This document shows, in pieces, positions 54,626-62,572 of a stretch of 64,000 bases of DNA. A program made the position numbers and the translations under genes. The stretch is taken from the NCBI RefSeq assembly GCF_016919245.1, contig NZ_JAFEJA010000001.1, positions 3,772,001 through 3,836,000 of the forward strand, read 5' to 3'. Positions within the stretch are counted from its first letter, which is position 1. Every line of letters begins with the position of its first letter. The DNA is from Streptomyces zhihengii. GTDB taxonomy: Bacteria; Actinomycetota; Actinomycetes; Streptomycetales; Streptomycetaceae. The notes under the pieces are model-generated. The model was given only the letters and a program-made list of their open reading frames with translations. It ran no database searches and was not told where the DNA came from.

Positions 54626-54705
54626 CCAGTCGGTACCGGCTAGTGACAGAACATGCAGGTCAGAGAGCTTCACTGCACGTTCGAGTGTCAGCCGGTACCG
54701 ACTGG
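54626..54705. repeat. 80-bp imperfect palindrome just inside the island
   Basis: CCAGTCGGTACCGGCT (54626-54641) and AGCCGGTACCGACTGG (54690-54705) are perfect 16-bp inverted arms. The symmetry continues inward through TGACA/TGTCA, GAAC/GTTC and TGCAG/CTGCA. It lies 29 bases inside the tRNA remnant, where recombinase arm sites or transfer origins of integrative elements are found. The rest of the 54598-54883 gap contains only the hairpin at 54834. Confidence 0.6.
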
Positions 54706-54833
54706 TTCAGAGCCGTCCGGCCACACGGTGGCCACACGATGACCGCACCCGACCGGTGCATTCGCCGTCGCCGGGAGGATTCGAAGCGGCGCGCGAGGGC
54801 GGCCGATGCGAGGCCATGGAACACGCGAACGGG

Positions 54834-54859
54834 GGCCGCACGGCTTGTGCCGTGCGGCC
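54834..54859 (-). terminator. Hairpin downstream of the small minus-strand frame
   Basis: GGCCGCACGGC and GCCGTGCGGCC form a perfect 11-bp stem with loop TTGT, 25 bases after the stop at 54884. Confidence 0.65.
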
Positions 54860-54883
54860 TCTTCGCTATGCCCGGTCACTCAC

Positions 54884-55084
54884 TCAGGACTTGGGCTCGC
54901 CGCTCTCGGTGCCTCGGTCCTGCTCGCCGGCGGTGGGGGGCAAGGCGTTCAGGACAGCCTCAAGGGCTATGGCGCCGGTATCGGTGATGTGCCGGTCGTC
55001 GAGCAGGATGTCGCGTCTCTTGGCAGTGGCGCGACCTGCTGCGGGTGCTTTGTCGTCGAGTCGGGTACGGCGGACGCGGTACAA
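54884..55084 (-). CDS. Small hypothetical protein or decayed gene fragment
   Basis: A 66-residue frame starts at TTG after GAGGGGGG and reads YRVRRTRLDDKAPAAGRATA, then RRDILLDDRHITDTGAIALE, ending TESGEPKS. It is followed by a terminator-like hairpin and preceded by the HTH gene on the same strand. The region upstream (ALTRAYVRIG) continues plausibly in a different frame, so this may be the end of a longer frameshifted gene. I recognise no family. Confidence 0.35.
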   Translation of the reverse strand: MYRVRRTRLDDKAPAAGRATAKRRDILLDDRHITDTGAIALEAVLNALPPTAGEQDRGTESGEPKS

Positions 55085-55183
55085 GATGCCCCCCTCGCGG
55101 CATGGCCGGGTGCCCCGATTCGAACATATGCCCGAGTCAAAGCCCGCTCCACATCAGCTCCCATATCGCCGCAGGTCACGCGC

Positions 55184-55618
55184 TTACGGCTCCTGATTCG
55201 ACTCCCCAACCACTCGGATGGTTGCGTCTTCAAGATCAAGGTTCTTGAGGGCTTCTTTAACCAACGTCAGTTCCTCGGGACGTGTTCCGGGCTTGTACGC
55301 CACCACGACCGACACCTCGGGGGTGGACATCCCGAGGATGTCGTCGGCGGTCAGACCGACCCACTCGGCGGCCGCCGCGCGGCGCACCTCAGAGAGCGCT
55401 CGGCCGGTCGCCGCCGCGACGGCACCGACGATCCACCTGTCGCGCCGATAGCTCTCACCGTTGGCGATCTTATGGAGGGTCGTGTGCTGGAGTTTCTTAC
55501 CCGTTTCGGGGTCGACTGCCCGCTCGGCCACGCTTCGCAGGGTCGCGCCCTTGATCGCGAGCACCTCGCGAACCATGTCGGTGAAGGGCGTCAGGCTTTC
55601 GCCGCCTGTGGGGGACAC
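55184..55618 (-). CDS. Helix-turn-helix regulator of the integrative element
   Basis: The 144-residue protein has an XRE-like N-terminal half (FTDMVREVLAIKGATLRSVAERAV, then LQHTTLHKIANGESYRRDRW and IVGAVAAATGRALSEVRRAAAAEW). A C-terminal beta-alpha-beta unit (VSVVVAYKPGTRPEELTLVKEAL) completes it. Such proteins sit at the control region of streptomycete integrative elements and phages, divergent from a run of very small genes, as here. GTG at 55618 has GGAG about 9 bases upstream. Spaced GAACAG/GTTC words in the 206-base divergent region may be its operators. Confidence 0.75.
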   Translation of the reverse strand: MSPTGGESLTPFTDMVREVLAIKGATLRSVAERAVDPETGKKLQHTTLHKIANGESYRRDRWIVGAVAAATGRALSEVRRAAAAEWVGLTADDILGMSTPEVSVVVAYKPGTRPEELTLVKEALKNLDLEDATIRVVGESNQEP

Positions 55619-55624
55619 GGGTTC

Positions 55625-55805
55625 TCATCTCCGTTCTTGTCGCAGAACGCGAACAGGCTCATCTAAGCAGCTATTGCCCCGAACTGCCCAGTCTGGAACT
55701 GCGTTGACGTGCTGATTCTACCCCGCCTACGTTGCTCTTGTTCAAGAACAGAAACGGACGAACAGCTCATATCAGCTGCCCGTTAGCGGTCGCTGTTCGT
55801 GTTCA
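55625..55805. promoter_or_regulatory. Control region with repeated GAAC(A)/GTTC words
   Basis: Between the divergent HTH gene and the small-gene cluster lie GTTCTTGTCGCAGAACGCG (about 55632-55650, GTTCT/AGAAC inverted), TGTTC-AA-GAACA (about 55739-55750) and further GAACAG and CTGTTC words up to about 55800. The symmetry suggests a repressor switch for the element. TTGACG near 55706 is a possible -35 for the plus-strand genes. Confidence 0.4.
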
Positions 55806-55824
55806 GCAACACATGGGGGATCTT

Positions 55825-56094
55825 GTGAGCGTTGAGTTTGTGGGGGCGCCGCCGCGTAGCCGGAACACCAAGCACGCGTTGATCGCGATGGAGCTCGCCG
55901 AGCATCCGGGCGAGTGGGGAATCGTGCAGCGGCCCGCCTCGATCACCCGGGCGTCGTCTGCCGCGCAGGCGATCCGAAGTGGTCGGCTGTCCGCCTACCC
56001 CGCCGGCGAGTTCGAGGCCGTCGCCCGCTCGGTGGTCGAGCAGGGGCGCGTCGAGCACCGGGTCTACGCCCGGTACGTGGGTGCCAAGAAGTGA
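55825..56094 (+). CDS. Small hypothetical protein of integrative elements
   Basis: The 89-residue protein begins VSVEFVGAPPRSRNTKHALI and ends VYARYVGAKK. The GTG at 55825 has GGGGGA 5-6 bases upstream. The pattern (a short beta strand, a helix EHPGEWGIVQRP, then SSAAQAIRSGRLSAYPAGEFEAVAR) resembles small proteins found near the repressor of actinobacterial integrative elements and phages. Function unknown. Its stop overlaps the next start (GTGA). Confidence 0.7.
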   Translation: MSVEFVGAPPRSRNTKHALIAMELAEHPGEWGIVQRPASITRASSAAQAIRSGRLSAYPAGEFEAVARSVVEQGRVEHRVYARYVGAKK

Positions 56095-56189
56095 CGGCGG
56101 CCGGTCCCCGGATCGGCAGTCTGTGCTCGAGGTACGGCGGTCTCGATCTGCTGCTCGACCGGCTCGACGACCGGGGGATCGCCGCATGA
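56091..56189 (+). pseudogene. N-terminal fragment of a DNA cytosine-5 methyltransferase
   Basis: A 32-residue frame reads GPRIGSLCSRYGGLDLLLDR. This matches the SAM-binding motif I of C5-cytosine methyltransferases (R-hydrophobic-GSL-C-x-GYGGLDLA), with Arg in place of the motif's Gly. The remaining 300-odd residues are missing and the frame ends at a start overlapping the next gene (ATGA). It is best read as a decayed gene whose translation-coupling junctions survive. Confidence 0.55.
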
Positions 56190-56428
56190 TCTGCGATTTC
56201 TGGGACGGAGCCGCCGGCGCCTACTGCCGCACGATCGGAACCCGCCGCTACATCGTCGGCAACCGCTGCCCGCTCCACACACCCTCCGCCCTCGCCGGGC
56301 GACCCGAACCCCCCGGCGAACCAAATCCCGTAAGGAGACCGTCCCTTGAGCCTCGCCGCGACGGATTGGGTATGGACCCGGTCCCGCGCCCGAGGCGCCG
56401 CTCGTCTGGTCCTGCTCGCGATAGCTGA
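56186..56428 (+). CDS. Small Cys-containing protein of integrative elements
   Basis: The 80-residue frame starts MICDFWDGAAGAYCRTIGTR and continues RYIVGNRCPLHTPSALAG. Cys3, Cys14, Cys28 and His31 could form a small zinc site. Similar short proteins precede the replication-type HTH gene in actinobacterial elements. The last 25 residues overlap the next gene in another frame and look unconserved. Function unknown. Confidence 0.6.
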   Translation: MICDFWDGAAGAYCRTIGTRRYIVGNRCPLHTPSALAGRPEPPGEPNPVRRPSLEPRRDGLGMDPVPRPRRRSSGPARDS

Positions 56429-56672
56429 CCGCGTCGGCGCCGACGGCGTCGCCTACGCCGGTACGGCCGCGCTCAAGCAGCGGACCCGCGCCGCCCGCTC
56501 CACTGTCCGGCAGGCGGTCGACGCCCTGCTCGCCTCGGGTGAGCTCGCCGTCGTCGAGGGACGGGTCGGGCCCGGTGGCGAGACGGTCTATCGTCTGCCG
56601 CTCCTCGATGAACAGGGGGCCGAGGATCGGCCCGGACCGGCTGTTCGATCCAGCGGCTCTTTGCCACGCTGA
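56346..56672 (+). CDS. Winged-helix protein of integrative elements, 3'-truncated
   Basis: The 108-residue product starts at TTG with AAGGAG 9 bases upstream. LSLAATDWVWTRSRARGAAR, then LVLLAIADRVGADGVAYAGTAALKQRTRAARSTVRQAVDALLASGELAVVEG, is a helix-turn-helix of the RepSA/DnaD-like type used in plasmid and element replication. After VYRLPLLDE the sequence becomes unrelated and stops. The 3' end coincides with the recombination junction near 56640, so the natural C-terminus is probably lost. Confidence 0.65.
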   Translation: MSLAATDWVWTRSRARGAARLVLLAIADRVGADGVAYAGTAALKQRTRAARSTVRQAVDALLASGELAVVEGRVGPGGETVYRLPLLDEQGAEDRPGPAVRSSGSLPR

Positions 56673-57090
56673 AGTGCAGGACCTCCGTCGTGCTACCGGG
56701 GTAGCCAGGGGCCTGCGGAAGCGTGCCGGTGACCTCCAATTCCATCCGGAGGTCACCGTCGCGAGCCTCGTTGATGGCGTGGAGTTGGGCCGAGGTGAGG
56801 AGGAACTTGAGGACGGGCCGCTCGACTCCGGTCTCCGGCGTGAACGCGAGCACTTCCGTGCCCCGTCCGACGAGCGTCCGCTGGTAGGGGTTCGCGATCC
56901 CGTACAGGTCGGTCTGGAGAGCCAGGAACCTGCCGGCCTTCGTCGCGCTGGGTGCCTTCACGTCCAGCCCGACCTGCAGGCAGATCGTGCCCATGCCCCG
57001 AAGGAGCTGGACGCTCTCCTCCCGGACGCCGAGGACGAATTCGCCGACCTCCGCGTCGAAGCGCATCACGTTCACGACCACCCCTTCCAC
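56473..57090 (-). CDS. Hypothetical protein, C-terminus replaced at a recombination junction
   Basis: GTG at 57090 starts VEGVVVNVMRFDAEVGEFVL, and GTICLQVGLDVKAPSATKAGRFLALQ continues a coherent beta-rich domain to about residue 150 (VLHFSVAKSRWIEQ). From there the frame reads antisense through the winged-helix gene, giving low-complexity Arg/Pro sequence to 56473. I take only 57090 to about 56640 as native. No family is recognised. It is downstream of the R-M operon on the same strand. Confidence 0.5.
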   Translation of the reverse strand: MEGVVVNVMRFDAEVGEFVLGVREESVQLLRGMGTICLQVGLDVKAPSATKAGRFLALQTDLYGIANPYQRTLVGRGTEVLAFTPETGVERPVLKFLLTSAQLHAINEARDGDLRMELEVTGTLPQAPGYPGSTTEVLHFSVAKSRWIEQPVRADPRPPVHRGAADDRPSRHRARPVPRRRRAHPRRAGRRPPAGQWSGRRGSAA

Positions 57091-57209
57091 CGTGATCTTC
57101 CGACCGACCGATTCTCTACCAGGCGGCGCGGTGACACCGTCGGTTTATAGGAACCTCGAAGATCGTTTGCAACGGACCTCTGCCCCACCCAGAGAGCCCA
57201 CCTGCTCGT

Positions 57210-57938
57210 TCAACATCCCGAATCCTCGCTAGGCAACCACACGCCAGCTCCCCAATCCTCCAACCTCTGCCGACGATTTTCGTAGTCGGGAAGAGCTCGG
57301 GCCACCATCCGCCAGAAGTTCGGTGAATGGTTCGGCTCATGAAGGTGGGCCAGCTCGTGTACCAGCACATAGTCCACGAGTGCGGCGGGAAGCTGCATGA
57401 CCGCCCAGTGGATGTTAAGGGCGCCCCGATCCGAGCAGGACCCCCAGCGGTAACCAAGGGGGCGGACGACTAGGTCAGCGGGCGGAGCTTCGAGGCAGTC
57501 TGCCCAAGGATTCAGACGCTGAGGAAGCCATTGCCTTCCCCGCTCCGCGTACCAGGCCACCAAGGCATCGCTGGCTGAGCCCTCGTGGCCCCGTCGCAAC
57601 CTGAGCCTGCCTTCCGCCAGGGCCACCGGGCGGGGAGCTTCATCGACGGTCTTGAGCCGGTAACTGCGTCCCAAGTAGTAAAAACCCTCACCATCGACGA
57701 ACCGGCGGCGCGGGCGCTGCTCCACGTCCACCTCACGGTCCCGAACATTGGCGTAGAGCCACGGCAGACGAGTGCGGATCAGCCCTTCGAGGGCCTCGCG
57801 GTCCGCGTCGGGCGGCACAGCCGCGATGATCCGAGCGTCGCGTTCCACCGTAACCCGGACGCTCTTACGTCCGGGTACTGGGCGGACGTTGACGACCAGT
57901 CCTCCCACTTCCAACGGTTCAGCTGCGGTGTCGTGCAT
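57210..57938 (-). CDS. YgjP/SprT-like zinc metallopeptidase (DUF45) of a type I R-M operon
   Basis: The 242-residue protein has the DUF45/YgjP architecture: an N-terminal beta-rich half (VRPVPGRKSVRVTVERDARI; WLYANVRDREVDVEQRPRRR), then RPLGYRWGSCSDRGALNIHW. The zinc motif follows in YVLVHELAHLHEPNHSPNFW, with HExxH plus a third His. It starts 7 bases after the hsdR stop and is therefore in the hsd operon. YgjP-like genes recur at the end of hsdMSR operons; their role there is unknown. Confidence 0.9.
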   Translation of the reverse strand: MHDTAAEPLEVGGLVVNVRPVPGRKSVRVTVERDARIIAAVPPDADREALEGLIRTRLPWLYANVRDREVDVEQRPRRRFVDGEGFYYLGRSYRLKTVDEAPRPVALAEGRLRLRRGHEGSASDALVAWYAERGRQWLPQRLNPWADCLEAPPADLVVRPLGYRWGSCSDRGALNIHWAVMQLPAALVDYVLVHELAHLHEPNHSPNFWRMVARALPDYENRRQRLEDWGAGVWLPSEDSGC

Positions 57939-57944
57939 GAAGGG

Positions 57945-60900
57945 TTACAAGTCCTTCTTGTTGTGCTGGATGATCTCTCGCACCGCAGGCGCGAGGCTGT
58001 CGACAGCGGGATGCGTGCGGTCGTTCACGGCGAGAAGCATCCAGATGTCGCTCTGGAGATCGTGGAGCGCAGCCGTGTTGTAGAACAAGTCCTTGCGCGC
58101 GCTGTGCCGCACGGCAACAGCACGTACTTCGCGCGTCAGCCCGATCAGGTCCAGCCGCGCCTCGTCGGTGATAACCCCGTCTGTTACGACAGCGGTCAGC
58201 TGCTGATACACGGCCTGTTCTAGCTTGCTGAGACTACGCACGTCCTCCGGGAGGCCTGAATCACGCCCCTCGGCGACATCCTGCGTCTTCTGGGAGAGGT
58301 TCTCGAAGGCTTCGAGCTGCTGGGCCCAGTCCTCCGCGTACTTCTTGAGAATTTCTTCCAGGCGTTCACGGAGCCTGTTGTAGGCAACAGGATTCTCCTG
58401 AAAGTGGAGTTCGATGTGGTTACGCACGGCGTGGGCCATCATCGACGCCTTGGCGCGGGAACTCGGCAGTTGCTCGACCTTCGTGCGGAAATCATCAGAG
58501 GTGAGCCGGGTGGGTTCTATCGCGCGTTCCACGCCCAGGGCCTTGACGTGCTCGTTGATCAGCTCGGCGACTCGCTCACCGTAGGCGGCCGGGTCGAAGC
58601 CGTCATCCTCCTCGCTGAACCGCTGTTTTGCCACCTGGGCGATGAACCCAAAGAGCTTGGCTGGCCGCTGATAGCGGCGGGTGGTTTCGCGTGGCAGGAG
58701 GAGGTCAAAGGTGTTCAGGAAGGCCCGAAGGAGCTTGCGGTAGGTGATCCGCCGTTCCTCATCCTCCAGAGTGTCCACCAACCGATGCACGGCGGCAGTG
58801 TCGGCGGGATCGATCAGCTCCCGCGTAAGGCCGAGATGGTGGCGGAGCGCATCGTACTGGTGCTCAAGCTTGTTCTCCTCGACCTCGATTTTGACGGTAC
58901 CGCCCTCCGCCTCGTCGGAGGCGTAAGCGGCCATCGCGTCGAGGAGGGCTCTGGAGACGCCCGCGTAATCGACGACGAAGCCGGCCTGCTTCTTCTCCCC
59001 GTAGGTGCGGTTCACACGGGCGACGGCCTGAAGGAGTTCAGCCTCACGCATCCGGCGATCCAGGTACATGACCTGCTCTATAGGGGCGTCAAAACCGGTA
59101 AGCAGCATGGTGCGAACGATGAGGATGGCCACTGGCTTGGCGGATTCTGCGGTGAGGTCGGCGGGGTTGGGGAAGGGGCTACGGAACGCCGTGATGGCGT
59201 TCTCCTGAGCGTTCCCGTCAGACCAAGTTGCCCACGCCGGGTCGTCCTCGGAGTCCGGAGAGATTACCGGTACGAAGTCGATGACCTTGAGTAGCGCAAG
59301 CTGCTTGTGCGCAGAGACGAGAAGTCGCTGCTTAGGGGTACGGTCCTCCGCTGGCAGGTCCTGGGCCTTGCCGAGAGTGCGGGCCGGGGACTTGGCAGCC
59401 TTCTCTACTTCGGCGACCAGTTCGTCACGTGCGTCGCACAGGGCTTCCCGGTAACGCACCGCGATGCCACGTGAATGAGCGACGACCTGTGCCTTGAAGC
59501 CTTCCTTCATGGCCCCTTCGACGTAGTGGCGCAGCATGTGGCGTGCCTTACGCCGGATCATGTCGTCAGCGTTGAGGACAGCCGAGGACTTGGCGTACCT
59601 CTTCTGGAGTTCGTCGTACTGGTCGTCGGTAAGTTCTTCGAACTCCTCCTCGAACGCCTCATCCAAGGTCTCGCCCTCGTTGACCGCGCCCTTGGCGATG
59701 TGGCCTTCGTAGTAGATGGGCACGATGGCGCCGTCGTCCTCGGCGTCCTTAAGGCGGTAGGTGTCGATGAACTCGCCGAACGTCGTCGTGGTGAGCTTGC
59801 GGCGGTTCATGATGATCGGGGTACCGGTGAAGCCGATCCGGGCTGCGTTGGGCAGGGACTCCATGAGGTTCTGGTGGAGGGCAGAACCGTGGGAGCGGTG
59901 TGCCTCATCGACCAGGATGAGGATGCCGTCTCGGTTGTTGATCAAGCCCCAACCGGGAGTGCCTTCGTGGGCAAGGGAGTCCGCGGCGTTCTGCCGGGCC
60001 TTCTCCGCGTCCTGCTGCTTCTGGATCATGACAAAGACCAGGCCGGCGTTCTCCAGAGCAAGGACCTTCGGCACCTCGGACGCGCGAGTGATGACGTCCG
60101 GCTTCTCCCCTGCAAGCTCGGCTGTTTCGGCGAGCTGCTTCTGGAGCTGCCTACGGTCGGTGACAATAACGATCTTGAAATGACCCAGGCCAGGAGTAGA
60201 ACGGAGCTTCCGTACCAGGAACACCATGGTCAGCGACTTACCCGAGCCCTGGGTGTGCCAGACGATTCCACCGCGCTGGTCATCCTTGCCGTGGACCTGT
60301 TTGGTCTCGCCCGTTAGCAACCGCTCCACTGCCTTATGGACGGCTCGATACTGCTGGTAGCGCGGACCAATCTTCACCCGCGCAGTTCGCCCTTCGGATA
60401 CCTCGACATCCTTGAAGACGACGAAGTTCCGCACGATGTCGAGCAAGCGGTGCGGGTGCAGCACTCCTGCTACGAGAACCTTTTGGGCGCCAGCGAAGGC
60501 GTCATGCTTGTGGAACGTCGTTCCTGCTACTCGCTTCGTGTCGAGCGGGTGCGCATCCCGCCAGACCACGTAGTCCTGGGGTCGGGAGGTGAACGTGCCC
60601 AGCAGCGCCGTGTCCCCAGTCGTCGCGATGGTCAACTGCACTGTACGGAACAGCTGCTCGCTGCCCTCGGGCACGAATGAATCACGCCTCTGATTGGCGT
60701 ACCGGCGCAACTGCTGGATCGCCTTGTGTGCGTCTCCTTGCCCGGCCTTGAGTTTCTTGCACTCGACAACGACCAACGGGATGCCGTTGACGAACAGCAC
60801 AAGATCGGCGATGAGTTTCCTGGGCTTGCCGTAGTCGTCCCGCGCACCCGGGATCGTCATCGGGAATTGAGAGACGACAAGGAAGTCGTTGTTCTCCGGT

Positions 60901-61301
60901 GTCTCCCAGTCGACGAACCGCACTTTCTGCGCCCTCCCTCCGTCCCAGCCGTCGACGCCAGGGACGGCGACGCCTTCGATCAGAGCTTGGGTTGACGCCT
61001 CATTCGCCGCTATGAGCCCGCCGCCGGGTGCACCGCCCTTACTGAGCGCAGAGATCGCGACGGCCACGCGGGCCTCGTCCAGCCACGCCGTCCCGTTCGG
61101 CGTCCGGTTCAGCCGGGCCAACTGACGCCGGAGGATTCCGGTGAGCAGCGCGCAGTCCGCCCCACGTCGGATGTACGGATCTGCGCCTGGCGCTTGCAAC
61201 TCCGCGCCCTGGATCCCCACCACATGCCGCCAACCCATGGTGCGGTGGGTGAGCTGAGCGATCAGTGGGGCTTCTACGTACTTGTACTCGGGGCCGGACA
61301 T
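57945..61301 (-). CDS. hsdR: Type I restriction enzyme R subunit
   Basis: HsdR is the ATP-dependent translocase and nuclease of a type I system. The 1118-residue protein has an N-terminal PD-(D/E)xK nuclease (LIADLVLFVNGIPLVVVECKKLKAGQ). The SF2 motor follows with motif I HTQGSGKSLTMVFL (Lys about 355), motif II ILVDEAHRSHG, motif III FTGTPI and motif VI QAVARVNRTYGEKK. A C-terminal helical domain ends the protein. ATG at 61301 (MSGPEYKYVE) is the first good start; AGGAG lies about 13 bases upstream. The gene has visibly lower GC than the left part of the window. Confidence 0.95.
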   Translation of the reverse strand: MSGPEYKYVEAPLIAQLTHRTMGWRHVVGIQGAELQAPGADPYIRRGADCALLTGILRRQLARLNRTPNGTAWLDEARVAVAISALSKGGAPGGGLIAANEASTQALIEGVAVPGVDGWDGGRAQKVRFVDWETPENNDFLVVSQFPMTIPGARDDYGKPRKLIADLVLFVNGIPLVVVECKKLKAGQGDAHKAIQQLRRYANQRRDSFVPEGSEQLFRTVQLTIATTGDTALLGTFTSRPQDYVVWRDAHPLDTKRVAGTTFHKHDAFAGAQKVLVAGVLHPHRLLDIVRNFVVFKDVEVSEGRTARVKIGPRYQQYRAVHKAVERLLTGETKQVHGKDDQRGGIVWHTQGSGKSLTMVFLVRKLRSTPGLGHFKIVIVTDRRQLQKQLAETAELAGEKPDVITRASEVPKVLALENAGLVFVMIQKQQDAEKARQNAADSLAHEGTPGWGLINNRDGILILVDEAHRSHGSALHQNLMESLPNAARIGFTGTPIIMNRRKLTTTTFGEFIDTYRLKDAEDDGAIVPIYYEGHIAKGAVNEGETLDEAFEEEFEELTDDQYDELQKRYAKSSAVLNADDMIRRKARHMLRHYVEGAMKEGFKAQVVAHSRGIAVRYREALCDARDELVAEVEKAAKSPARTLGKAQDLPAEDRTPKQRLLVSAHKQLALLKVIDFVPVISPDSEDDPAWATWSDGNAQENAITAFRSPFPNPADLTAESAKPVAILIVRTMLLTGFDAPIEQVMYLDRRMREAELLQAVARVNRTYGEKKQAGFVVDYAGVSRALLDAMAAYASDEAEGGTVKIEVEENKLEHQYDALRHHLGLTRELIDPADTAAVHRLVDTLEDEERRITYRKLLRAFLNTFDLLLPRETTRRYQRPAKLFGFIAQVAKQRFSEEDDGFDPAAYGERVAELINEHVKALGVERAIEPTRLTSDDFRTKVEQLPSSRAKASMMAHAVRNHIELHFQENPVAYNRLRERLEEILKKYAEDWAQQLEAFENLSQKTQDVAEGRDSGLPEDVRSLSKLEQAVYQQLTAVVTDGVITDEARLDLIGLTREVRAVAVRHSARKDLFYNTAALHDLQSDIWMLLAVNDRTHPAVDSLAPAVREIIQHNKKDL

Positions 61302-61369
61302 CGGAGGTGCGGTCTCCTTTGTTGAGCGGTACGTGGGGAGATAGGGCACGGACGACAGCGCAGGTGGGG

Positions 61370-62572
61370 CTATGCGGAGACAGGGAAGCAAATCTTGCCA
61401 GTGAGCAGATCGTTCATGAGCGCGCTTCGGAGTAGGTGCAGTTTGTCGATATCCTTGTCTGCACTTACCAACTGGCTCTTCCACTCGGCCACAGAAGCAA
61501 CAACACGTTCTTGCTCCACCAAGGGAACAATCGGCACTGGCGTCTTCTTGACCTGTGACGAGTTGATGCTCGCCAGGTTAGTGGTCTGCTTCGCGACACC
61601 AAGGAAATAACTCTTTCCCCGCGGGGAAGCAAGATACGAAGCTAGAAAGTCAGGGCGGTAGACTGCAGTTTGGCATCGGACCTTGAAGACATGATTTTGG
61701 TGCAGGCAGGGGTCAATGCGACCGTCCCACACGCCACCGCGCCCGAGCTTGTCAAGGTCACCACCTTCCGTGAGAAGCACATCTCCTTTCGCTAGACGAA
61801 AACGTTCCACGTCCGAGCTGCGCACGGTCACGAATTTTACGTCGGCCGTGTCGATATACCCTTCCTGCACGTTAGCAACGCGGAGGTACGGCAGGCTGAC
61901 CGCGTCGTCACCCGGTTCGTGATTCCCGAGCGTGACGCCCGCCGAGATGTCGGCGATCTCCTCAAGAACCGTCCACTCCACACCAGTAGCCTCCGAAGCG
62001 GAGTGAATGAGCGCAGCGGTCGCTGCCCCGGCTACCACCGCCAATTTCTCTCGCCTGAGGCACGCTCGCTGAATTTGCGTGTCAACCTCGTTGAGAATTT
62101 CAGCAATCCTGCGCTGCTCCGCAAATGGCGGAAGATTGACCTCAATCTTCTTGAAGTCTCGGTACCGAACAGCCCCTCGCCGATCTACGGAAGCCTGTTC
62201 GTGTACCCCATATGCAGCCAGCATCGTGTTGCTCTTGAGGATGCGATACATGAAATTCGCATCGATCTCTGGAAGGCACGAAAAAACCGTATAGATCGGA
62301 CTGACGCACGCGGTATCGACGATTTCCTGAAGGCCAATTGAGCCTTCCGCGAGGTGATTCGTAGCGTAGGCGAACCACCCTCTACGGACCAGCTTGTATC
62401 CAGAGATATCGTCACTGTGGATCTGACGATTTTTGAAGTACTCATCCGCTCGAACAAGACCGTGGTGCTTCGTGGATGAGAGAACCACCGCCTCATCCGC
62501 GAGGTCACCTACCCGAACGCTTTCCTCTCGCGTTACCTCTCCAAGAGCAACTCGCCTCCAACCCTCACGCAT
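61370..62572 (-). CDS. hsdS: Type I restriction-modification specificity subunit S
   Basis: The 400-residue specificity protein recognises the bipartite DNA target. Two target-recognition domains are visible. TRD1 is about 1-145, ending KIEVNLPPFAEQRRIAEILNEVDTQIQ, and TRD2 is about 205-350, ending TPVPIVPLVEQERVVASVAEWKSQL. Each is followed by a conserved helical spacer. Target sequence cannot be read from it. It starts within the hsdM end (8-base overlap) and lies 68 bases before hsdR. Confidence 0.93.
   Translation of the reverse strand: MREGWRRVALGEVTREESVRVGDLADEAVVLSSTKHHGLVRADEYFKNRQIHSDDISGYKLVRRGWFAYATNHLAEGSIGLQEIVDTACVSPIYTVFSCLPEIDANFMYRILKSNTMLAAYGVHEQASVDRRGAVRYRDFKKIEVNLPPFAEQRRIAEILNEVDTQIQRACLRREKLAVVAGAATAALIHSASEATGVEWTVLEEIADISAGVTLGNHEPGDDAVSLPYLRVANVQEGYIDTADVKFVTVRSSDVERFRLAKGDVLLTEGGDLDKLGRGGVWDGRIDPCLHQNHVFKVRCQTAVYRPDFLASYLASPRGKSYFLGVAKQTTNLASINSSQVKKTPVPIVPLVEQERVVASVAEWKSQLVSADKDIDKLHLLRSALMNDLLTGKICFPVSA

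Noticed and set aside
55085..55183. GATTCGAAC-like sequence suggesting a second tRNA fragment.
   Set aside because: Only the T-loop word is present; neither arm stems nor an acceptor strand can be built around it.
54600..57200. Search for an integrase or excisionase gene next to the tRNA remnant.
   Set aside because: No tyrosine or serine recombinase motif was found in any frame here; it is expected at the other end of the element, outside the window.
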